Source: PALSA-607 sp036501485
Lineage (GTDB): Bacteria; Actinomycetota; Actinomycetes; Acidothermales; Acidothermaceae
Direction of reading: 5' to 3'
Length of the DNA stretch: 64,000 bases
NCBI GenBank assembly: GCA_036501485.1
Contig: DASYAG010000066.1
Coordinates: 12,033-76,032 of the forward strand
Positions within the stretch are counted from its first letter, which is position 1, and every line of letters begins with the position of its first letter. A model generated the notes under the pieces. That model was given only the letters and a program-made list of their open reading frames with translations. It ran no database searches and was not told the DNA's origin. This document shows, in pieces, positions 10,301-15,511 of the stretch. The translations under genes and the position numbers were made by a program.

Positions 10301-11080
10301 GACGAACAGCGCTCCCTGATCTAACAGAAGTGCATGCACCGCACCACCCGTGACCGGGTGGGTCCAGATGGTGGCGCCACTTGTCGGGTTAACAGCGGTG
10401 ACGAAGCCCGAGTCGCCGCCCATGTACACGGCGGCGCCGTCGACCTGGAGGGCACGAATGAATCCGCTAGGTGACGGATTCCAGCCCGGTGTTACCGCCC
10501 ACGCCGCTGGGGCGGGGTTGCCGGTGGGCGACAGCATCGCAGTGTGGAAACGAGCCGCGCCGTCCCAGCCGTCGAAGTCGCCACCGACGTAAATGACGCC
10601 GTTCAGGCTGGTAATCGCGCGGACGTAGTTGTCACTGGGAGTCACGCTGTTCGACGGGTTGCCGGCGTAGAGAATCGCGCCGCTTGTCTCGTCGACAACC
10701 GCGAAGTTGACAGCGGGGTGCGACACGCCGTCTGGCGTGTAGACCAAAGTGAAGTTGCCGCCCATGGCGATGTCGTTCGTGCCACTCACTTTGGTGATCG
10801 CGAGCAGGTCGCCGTTGGTGCGGTCGAAGGCAAGCGGAGTCGAGTTGATGGGCGAGGTCGCCTGGACCGGAGTGACCAGTGGCGCGAGGTTTGAGTGCAG
10901 GGTAGCGCCCGGCGTCGGGCAGTCGGCCGAGGCCGGCATGTCGTTCATCGCCTTGGGAGCGTCGATGGCGTTGCACTTGACCGCGGCCGCGGTCGTCGCG
11001 GCCGACGCGGCAAGCACGGTCGTCGACAGGAGTGCCAGCGACGTTGCACCGATGAGAACAGACGAAAGCACCTTGCGCAT
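4388..11080 (-). CDS. Giant secreted modular protein: beta-propeller, 12 FN3 and 3 LamG-like domains
   Basis: 2230 aa from the ATG at 11080, chosen because it starts a clear signal peptide (MRKVLSSVLIGATSLALLST...) behind a GGGGGGAA ribosome site; the frame is open 32 codons further but that leader is Gly/Arg-rich. Order: signal peptide; a propeller-like region at about 60-460 with repeated VGGDF/MGGN/VGGLF blades; one FN3; a LamG/concanavalin-like module (opens SNTAEGG, about 215 aa); three FN3; a second LamG-like module; eight FN3; a third LamG-like module at the C-terminus. FN3 units follow the pattern APGAP-x-V-x-A-GDGQATVSW ... YTFTVTATN. No LPXTG, C-terminal membrane helix or SLH domain is seen, so it is probably released or held non-covalently. 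Likely a surface adhesin or glycan-binding protein (inference). Its shorter paralogue lies directly upstream. Confidence 0.9.
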   Translation of the reverse strand: MRKVLSSVLIGATSLALLSTTVLAASAATTAAAVKCNAIDAPKAMNDMPASADCPTPGATLHSNLAPLVTPVQATSPINSTPLAFDRTNGDLLAITKVSGTNDIAMGGNFTLVYTPDGVSHPAVNFAVVDETSGAILYAGNPSNSVTPSDNYVRAITSLNGVIYVGGDFDGWDGAARFHTAMLSPTGNPAPAAWAVTPGWNPSPSGFIRALQVDGAAVYMGGDSGFVTAVNPTSGATIWTHPVTGGAVHALLLDQGALFVGGLFETYNGYTQHGLVKVATADGSVITAFHSDLRADSGASTEYGQYDGEDTLTLSVAPNSTTQILIGVGGHAPAGLSSNETITFNITTGQRILRYGTTGDSQAVGTVGDTVVAGYHNSTTQSVTSANYFGIQLEASNFTPTTWDPAINGIQGNADGGNNGVQTIYVDSVNDIVFFGGGFLHWNGTTGLTHASLIAFSYTPSTATVSGSPTGVTAAAGNGNAYVSWTAPVSNGGSPISSYTVKSSPGGFTATSSTVTPLTVSGLTNGVSYTFTVTATNTVGASAPSTPSTPVTPASGGGSSNTAEGGTVGASVTAANSGGGSGDPFGVVNKGAGAALVYSTTADAHGVLGYSLTGSSGTATDVGWTGYNATSMAVRFYYNPGSTLPSTALRLADIRNATGTAARVVLTATNQLSVQNNAGSTITTFAHTLTANTWYRVEMAISVSSTNATINAAYYPFDSTTPVDPVFSTTTGNTGTANLTNVLIGSASSPTWTGTSFFDDLAVQPSATSFIGVYVPPGSTAPGAPTAVTAAPGDGQATVSWTPPTSNGGSGITGYTVTSSPGNFTIPSTGTSAIMSGLTDGTAYTFTVTATNAVGTSVQSVASTPVTPATVPGAPTGVSGVAGDGQVTVSWVAPTSNGGSAITGYSVTSSPGGLTGSSTGATSAVVGGLTDGTPYTFIVTATNAIGTGAASTASSSVTPVPAPTAPGAPSAVSATPGNNQATVSWAAASNGGSAITSYTVTSSGGQTQSTTGATSAVVGGLTNGTPYTFTVTATNSVGTGPSSVASSPVTPLSGSVKSNSAEGGTSGTSVTAANSGGASGNAFTVFTKGSGAAVVYSTAADAHGLLGYSITGASGTATSMGWNGYTSPSIALRFYYNPGPTLPSTVIRLADIRNASGTAARIELSAANQIFIQNNAGTTVTTFAHALHANTWYRIELAMSVSSSAATINAAYYLLDSTSPVDPAYATTTGNTGAANITQVTIGSTASATWTGTSYFDDVATLTPSTAFIGPVTSAPTAPSAPSAVSAVPADGQATVSWTAPANGGSAITGYTVTTSPGGATTPASGTSVLVMGLTDGTPYTFTVSATNGVGTSPASAPSSPVTPATAPGAPSAVSAVAGDGQATVSWTAPSNGGSAITGYTVTTSPGGATTPASGTSVLVTGLTDGTPYTFTVSATNGVGTSPASASSTPVTPAAPMTAPGAPTNVTAVAGDGQATVSWAAPAANGSPITSYTVTSSPGTIVVTSGTTSALVTGLTDGTPYTFTVTATNGVGPGPSSSPSSPVTPQPAPTAPDAPTIVSATSGNTEVIVTWTAPADGGSAITGYTVTASPGPGTATTAGATSAAVAGLTNGTPYTFTVTATNSIGTSVPSDPSAAVMPAPTVPAAPTGANAVAGDGQATVSWTDPNNDGGSAITGYTVTTSPGGTTTHATDTPVLIAGLTDGTSYTFTITATNSVGPSAESAASAAVIPAGAATAPDAPTGVSAVAGEGQATVSWVAPNSNGSGITSYTVTTLPDNTTTLSNGTGTSVVVPGLTDGDSYTFTVTATNGIGTSGQSAASTPVTPTASSAAPDAPTAVTAVAGDGQATVSWAAPNSNGSGITSYTVTTLPDNTTTPSPGVGTSVVVSGLVDGHSYTFTVTATNGVGTSGQSAASTPVTPTAAATAPGAPTNVVAVPGNGQATVSWNAASPNGSPITGYTVTSSPGSVHGSTAGATSAAVITLVNGTTYTFTVTATNSAGTGPASAASNAVTPTAGTFVKNSAEGGTSGAAVTVANSGGASGNALTVVSKGSGATLNYSTAAAAHGSLGYALTGTSGTATLMGWNGYSVPSMAIRFYYNPGTSLPNQVLRLADIRNSSATAARVELSASNQIFIQNAAGTTVTTFPHALSANTWYRVELTISVSASTATIKAAYYLGTSTTPVDTAYSTTTGNTGTANITQVSIGSAASATWAGTSFFDDLAAESQSTAFIGS
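5040..7250 (-). repeat. Array of eight FN3-encoding tandem repeats, about 276-282 bp each
   Basis: Eight FN3 units are encoded back to back. Some neighbours are nearly identical at DNA level: corresponding points at 5220, 5502 and 5784 are exactly 282 bases (94 codons) apart, and at 6336, 6612 and 6888 exactly 276 bases (92 codons) apart. This points to recent duplication or gene conversion inside the coding sequence and to likely copy-number variation. A further three units lie at about 7920-8750 and one at 9415-9700. Confidence 0.85.
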
Positions 11081-11084
11081 TACA

Positions 11085-11100
11085 TTTCCCCCCAGGGAAT
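11085..11100 (-). promoter_or_regulatory. Hairpin overlapping the ribosome-binding site of the 2230-aa gene
   Basis: On the minus strand the leader reads ATTCCCTGGGGGGAAAT just before the ATG. TTCCC can pair with GGGAA across a four-base loop, placing the Shine-Dalgarno G-run inside a small stem. The same arrangement, ATTCCC-GAG-GGGGGAA, lies in front of the paralogue's start, while the coding sequences after it differ. The shared block suggests common translational control; thermolability or protein binding is speculation. Confidence 0.4.
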
Positions 11101-11195
11101 TACCCTTACCGAACACGAATCGCCCGCCGAAACGTGATGTCCCCGCACTTGTCCGACCGCCTAGACCGGTACCCATCCGGCCTCAGTCGCCCAGT

Positions 11196-11221
11196 CACCA
11201 CTCGCATGCAGCACTCGCATG
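11196..11221. repeat. 13-bp direct repeat, two adjacent copies
   Basis: CACCACTCGCATG (11196-11208) is followed immediately by CAGCACTCGCATG (11209-11221), 12 of 13 bases identical. It lies about 120 bases upstream of the giant gene's start within a 246-base intergenic region, a plausible place for a regulator to bind as a tandem dimer. Nothing else in this region is recognisable as a riboswitch. Confidence 0.35.
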
Positions 11222-11326
11222 GCGAACCAAGCGAACATAGCAAGCCGCTGATGGGCCGGGGTGGGTTTTAGAAAACCTTGAAGATTGCGGGGAGACCAAA
11301 CCGTGAAATCGGACGGCGAACTGTGA

Positions 11327-13921
11327 CTAACCGGGCCCGATGAAGGTCGTCGAGCCTGATTGAGCTGCCAGATCGTCGAAGTAGCTGGTGCCGGTCCAGG
11401 TCGCGTTGGCCGCCGAACCGATCGACACCTGAGCGATGTTCGCCGTCCCGGTATTGCCGGTAACGGTCGAATACGCCGGATCAACCGGCGTCGTCGAATC
11501 CGCCGGGTAGTAGGCGGCTTTGATCGTCGCCGCGGAGCTCGATATCGAGATCGTGAGCTCGATCCGGTACCAGGTATTGGCCTGAACCGGGTGCGCAAAC
11601 GTGGTCACCGTCGTCCCGGCAGCGTTTTGGATGAACAGCTGGTTGGACGCCGACAGCTCGACTCGTGCCGCGGTCGCGGTGGAGTTCCGGATATCCGCCA
11701 ACCGCATCACCTTGCTCGGCAAGGTGGGGCCGGGGTTGTAGTAGAAGCGAATCGCCATCGACGGTGCGCTGTAGCCGTTCCAGCCTACGAAGGTCGCGTT
11801 GCCAGACGCGCCCTTGATCGAATACCCCAAGGCTCCGTGGGCGGCGGCCGCCGCGGCGTAAATCAGCGTCGCCCCACTGCCCCTGCTCACCACCGTGAAT
11901 GCGTTGCCCGATGCGCCGCCCGAGTTACCTGTGGTGACCGACGCACCGGCCGGCCCGCCTTCGGCGGTGTTCGACTGGCCGCTGAACCCGGTCGGAGTGA
12001 CTGGGTTCGACGGGTCCGACGGGTCCGACGTGTCTACCGCGTTGGTGGCGGTCACGGTGAACGTGTAACCGACACCGTTGGTCAGCCCGGTCACCAACGC
12101 GGACGTCGTACCCGTAAAGGCCACAGTCCCCCCGGCCGGGTCGGGCACCACGGTATAGCTCGTGATCGGGCTCCCACCGTTAGACGCCGGCGCGGTCCAC
12201 ACCACCGACGCTGACGCATTACCCGGGGATGCCGTCACATTCGTCGGCGCATCCGGCGCCGTCGGCGCTTGCGGCACGACCGAGTTCGACGGATCCGACG
12301 GGTCCGACGTGTCTACCGCGTTGGTCGCGGTCACGGTGAACGTGTAACCGACACCGTTGCTCAGCCCGGTCACCAACGCGGACGTCGTACCCGTAAAGGC
12401 CACAGTCCCCCCGGCCGGGTCGGACGTCACCGTGTAGCCGGTGATCGGACTACCACCATCGGACGGCGCGGTCCACGACACCGACGCCGACGCATTACCG
12501 GGGGATGCCGTCACATTCGTCGGCGCATCCGGCGCCGTCGGACTCCCTTGGGCAAAGGAGAAGGCGATTAACGACTGGTGGTTGGAACCGGTCGTGCCGT
12601 TCCAGTGCAGGAAAGCGCCGCCCAGGTAGAGCGTTTGAGTGGTCTGGTCGACGTACATCGCCTGGACGCCGTTGTTCCCGCCGTCCGCATTGAGTTGGTT
12701 GCCGTTCACCCTCGGGTCCCACGTCGTCGGCGTGCCGACTGTCGTGTTCTCTAGCTGGATGCCGAAATAGTTCGCCGACGTCGGATCGCCAGCGCTCGCG
12801 GTGTTGTTGTGATACCCCGCGACGGTGGTGTTTCCGACCGCGCCGACCGCTTGGCCGTCGCCGAGCGTTGAGTAGTGCATCAGCCGGGCGCCAGTGTTGA
12901 CGTCGAGCAGGAAGGCTTCGTTGGACGACAAGCCGGCGGGTGCGTGCCCGGCACCACCTGCTACGAACTCGCTGGCATTGGGGCCCGGCGCCATCGCGAC
13001 AATTTCCTCGCCGTCGTAAGCGCCGTACTGGCCCTGTCCGGTGTTCGGGCGCATATGGGCGTCGAAGGCGGTGACCAGCGAACCGTCGCTCGGATTGACT
13101 TTGACGAGGCCGGGGTGCGCGACGCCGTTGTAGTTGTCAAACAAGCCACCGATGAAGACGTACCCCTGGTAGGCGAAGACGCTGGCGACGTCGCCTCCCG
13201 AGGTGCTCTTCGACCAGATCGTCGCCCCCGTCGTGGGGTTCACGGCCCGTGCGGTGTTGCCGCTACCGAAGTAGACCGCGCTGCTGTCGACCGCCAAGCC
13301 GCGCACCTTGACGCTTGGCGACGGATTCCAGGACGTCACTGAGTACGGCGACGCCGGGATGCCCGTGGGCGCGAGACTCACGGCGTGCGATCGGGAAACG
13401 CCGCCCCACGAGGTGAAGTCACCGCCGATGTAGATGACACCGTTCCGGCTGCCGATGGACCGCACGTACTTGTCGGTGCCGCCGCCCGCGCTCCCGCCGT
13501 ACAGAACCGTGCCCGTCGCTTCGTCAAGTACGGCGAAGTTCGTGGCGGCGTGCGAAACGCCGTCGGGGGTGTAGACCAAACTGAAGTTCCCGCCGATCGC
13601 GACATCGTTGGTGCCGTCGATCTTCGTGATCGCGAGCAGGTCGCCATTCGTGCGGTCGAATGACAGCGGCGTCATGCTGATCGGTGTCGACGCGGCGTGC
13701 GGCGTGACCAGGGCTTGGACCTTGGTCGTACGGGCGCCTGGCGTCGGACAGTCATCGTTGGCCGGCAGCGGGTTCATGCCCGCAGGCGCAAGGATTGCTG
13801 GGCAGCCAGCCGTGACTGCCGTGGCGGCAGGCGCGGCGGCAGCGTACGCGCCGCTGGCGGCGGTAGCTAAAAAGGTGGCCGTGGCAAGCCCGATGACAAC
13901 CGGGCACATAACGCGGTGCAT
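11327..13921 (-). CDS. Secreted paralogue: beta-propeller, 2 FN3 and 1 LamG-like domain
   Basis: 864 aa from the ATG at 13921, chosen for its GGGGGGAA ribosome site and because it opens a signal peptide (MHRVMCPVVIGLATATFLATAAS). The propeller region (about 55-480) matches the 2230-aa protein closely, for example LSFDRTNGDLLAITKIDGTND and the blade motif YIGGDF. Two nearly identical FN3 units follow, each starting APDAPTNVTASPGNASASV, then one LamG-like module ending in FIGPG. It has the same end-to-end plan as the larger neighbour with one FN3/LamG set, so the pair arose by tandem duplication followed by repeat expansion in the downstream copy. Extracellular; ligand unknown. No covalent anchoring signal seen. 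Confidence 0.9.
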   Translation of the reverse strand: MHRVMCPVVIGLATATFLATAASGAYAAAAPAATAVTAGCPAILAPAGMNPLPANDDCPTPGARTTKVQALVTPHAASTPISMTPLSFDRTNGDLLAITKIDGTNDVAIGGNFSLVYTPDGVSHAATNFAVLDEATGTVLYGGSAGGGTDKYVRSIGSRNGVIYIGGDFTSWGGVSRSHAVSLAPTGIPASPYSVTSWNPSPSVKVRGLAVDSSAVYFGSGNTARAVNPTTGATIWSKSTSGGDVASVFAYQGYVFIGGLFDNYNGVAHPGLVKVNPSDGSLVTAFDAHMRPNTGQGQYGAYDGEEIVAMAPGPNASEFVAGGAGHAPAGLSSNEAFLLDVNTGARLMHYSTLGDGQAVGAVGNTTVAGYHNNTASAGDPTSANYFGIQLENTTVGTPTTWDPRVNGNQLNADGGNNGVQAMYVDQTTQTLYLGGAFLHWNGTTGSNHQSLIAFSFAQGSPTAPDAPTNVTASPGNASASVSWTAPSDGGSPITGYTVTSDPAGGTVAFTGTTSALVTGLSNGVGYTFTVTATNAVDTSDPSDPSNSVVPQAPTAPDAPTNVTASPGNASASVVWTAPASNGGSPITSYTVVPDPAGGTVAFTGTTSALVTGLTNGVGYTFTVTATNAVDTSDPSDPSNPVTPTGFSGQSNTAEGGPAGASVTTGNSGGASGNAFTVVSRGSGATLIYAAAAAAHGALGYSIKGASGNATFVGWNGYSAPSMAIRFYYNPGPTLPSKVMRLADIRNSTATAARVELSASNQLFIQNAAGTTVTTFAHPVQANTWYRIELTISISSSAATIKAAYYPADSTTPVDPAYSTVTGNTGTANIAQVSIGSAANATWTGTSYFDDLAAQSGSTTFIGPG

Positions 13922-13925
13922 CGCG

Positions 13926-13940
13926 TTCCCCCCTCGGGAA
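13926..13940 (-). promoter_or_regulatory. Hairpin overlapping the ribosome-binding site of the 864-aa gene
   Basis: The minus-strand leader ATTCCCGAGGGGGGAACG allows TTCCC to pair with GGGAA around a five-base loop, covering the G-rich ribosome site. It matches the leader of the downstream paralogue (11085-11100) in sequence and distance from the ATG. Confidence 0.4.
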
Positions 13941-14073
13941 TCTATGCGCGACACCAAGTCAGCAGGTCCCACCCCACCTGGAGTCCGCGCGGACATGCTA
14001 CGGGCGCGATCGCATTAATCCCATAGGGCACGCGTTTCGAAATTCACTTTCGCCCTTCTGTCTTGATTTTGTA

Positions 14074-14829
14074 ATGCGCTGGCAATGTCGAAACCGGCAT
14101 GATCAGGGCGTGCGGATTTTGGTGGCCTCGGATCTGCATTACCGCCTTCCCCATTACGACTGGTTGGTCCGGGCAGCTGACGATGTCGACGTTGTTGCAC
14201 TGGCCGGAGATCTCGCGGACGTTGTCAGTCCGGTGCCATTCGCTGTGCAGGTCGTCGTCTTGGAGCGGTACCTCGTCGCACTGGCGTCGCACGCCACGGT
14301 TCTTGCCGCCTCGGGCAATCACGACCTCGACGGACCAGGCGACCTGGGCGAACAGGTGGCGAGCTGGTTGCGCGACCTGCACCAGGACACGCTGCTGTGC
14401 GATGGAGCTTCCATCGACCTCGAGGGGATTCGCTTCACCGTCTGCCCATGGTGGGACGGTCCGGCGACGCGCGACGCCGTCGCCGCCCAACTTGCGGCTG
14501 CTGCGGTCGACCGCCCCGCGACCTGGATTTGGCTCTATCACGCGCCGCCTGCCAACACGGTGCTCTGCAATGACGGGCGGCGAGTGTTCCCCGACCACGA
14601 ACTGGCGGCCTGGATCGAGCAGTACCAACCCGAGTTGGTCATGTGCGGCCACATCCATCAGGCGCCCTGGGTCGACGGCGGTTCGTGGCACGCGCAACTC
14701 GGCAAGACCTGGGTTTTCAATGCGGGCAAGCAGATTGGCCCGATCCCTCCGCACATCACTATCGATACCGAGAGCGGGACGGCGGAGTGGTACGGGGTCT
14801 TCAGCACCGAAACAGTGAATTGGCGGTAG
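14074..14829 (+). CDS. Metallophosphoesterase
   Basis: Up to 251 aa. Calcineurin-like phosphoesterase motifs occur in order: DLHY (D-x-H), GDLAD (GDxxD), GNHD (GNHD/E), then H of YHAPP and GHIHQAPW (GHxH). The metal-binding set is therefore complete and a di-metal phosphodiesterase or phosphatase is expected; substrate unknown, cytosolic. The start is uncertain: ATG 14074 has no ribosome site, while GTG 14110 begins right at the first beta strand (VRILVASDLHY) but its AGGG is too close. The upstream 150 bases are AT-richer than the surroundings and separate it from the divergent secreted paralogue. Confidence 0.85.
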   Translation: MRWQCRNRHDQGVRILVASDLHYRLPHYDWLVRAADDVDVVALAGDLADVVSPVPFAVQVVVLERYLVALASHATVLAASGNHDLDGPGDLGEQVASWLRDLHQDTLLCDGASIDLEGIRFTVCPWWDGPATRDAVAAQLAAAAVDRPATWIWLYHAPPANTVLCNDGRRVFPDHELAAWIEQYQPELVMCGHIHQAPWVDGGSWHAQLGKTWVFNAGKQIGPIPPHITIDTESGTAEWYGVFSTETVNWR

Positions 14830-14838
14830 ACCGCCGAA

Positions 14839-15321
14839 CTAACCGGCTTCGGGGTCGCGAACGGAGCCAGTTGGCGGTGGCTTCGGGTGGTGGTGAACCA
14901 GCACATCGAGAATCCCGTCGACCATGCCGAGATGGTCGTCGCGGTCGGCGTACTGCTGCTTGACGTCGACCAGGTATTGCGTCAAGCCGTCCAGCCGCGC
15001 AGCAGTGACCCGCAAGACCGCCAGTGCCGCGCCAGGATTGTCGCGTAGGAAGGCCAGCGGCTCCGCTATTGCGTACACCTCGACGTCCGACCTCGCTCGT
15101 ACTGTCGCCGTCGCGACCTTGTCGAGGATCACCGACATCTCCCCGAACACTGCCCCTGGGGAGTCAATACGCGCGAACGCGACGCCGTCGCGCTCGACGC
15201 TCACGGAGCCGGAGACGAGCACCAACATGCCGTCGTGGCGAATGCCCTCCTCAATGAGGACATCGCCGGCCGCCACCGAACGCACCGGCAGGCCGTCGCA
15301 ATAGTCGAGGAGTTCGGTCAC
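14839..15321 (-). CDS. Stand-alone cyclic-nucleotide-binding-like domain protein
   Basis: 160 aa from a GTG at 15321 (VTELLDYCDGLPVRSV). Longer reading in this frame would run through the tRNA-Ser gene and is rejected. A CNB fold is visible at about 5-120, with cassette FGEMSVILDKVATATV. The Arg that binds the cyclic phosphate in CAP-like proteins is replaced (Val-Ala), so it may bind another ligand or none. A C-terminal extension (about 120-160) ends in His/Pro-rich sequence. No HTH. It converges with the metallophosphoesterase gene (stops ten bases apart). This is the third CNB protein in 15 kb. Confidence 0.75.
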   Translation of the reverse strand: MTELLDYCDGLPVRSVAAGDVLIEEGIRHDGMLVLVSGSVSVERDGVAFARIDSPGAVFGEMSVILDKVATATVRARSDVEVYAIAEPLAFLRDNPGAALAVLRVTAARLDGLTQYLVDVKQQYADRDDHLGMVDGILDVLVHHHPKPPPTGSVRDPEAG

Positions 15322-15371
15322 TGCGCCATTGTGTCGACTGGGAGCGCAACCACTCAATGCACTAAGGCTGG

Positions 15372-15458
15372 CGGAGGGCAAGGGATTCGAACCCTTGATG
15401 AGCTTGCACTCATAGCGGTTTTCAAGACCGCCGCCATCGGCCTCTAGGCGAGCCCTCC
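15372..15458 (-). tRNA. tRNA-Ser (anticodon TGA)
   Basis: 87 nt. The seven-base acceptor stem GGAGGGC pairs with GCCCTCC, followed by discriminator G. The anticodon loop is CTTGAAA between GCGGT and ACCGC, giving TGA. A long variable arm (TGAGTGCAAGCTCA) is typical of class II tRNA-Ser, and the T loop is GGTTCGAATCC. CCA is not encoded. The isolated gene lies between the CNB gene and the channel gene. Confidence 0.96.
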
Positions 15459-15511
15459 AGTCGACGAACTTACGGCACGCGCGACGCACTGTGACGTCCG
15501 CGTAACAACCG

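Noticed and set aside
11081..11326. Possible c-di-GMP or c-di-AMP riboswitch before the giant gene
   Set aside because: I searched for the conserved cores of both classes and did not find them; only short direct repeats and an RBS hairpin are visible.
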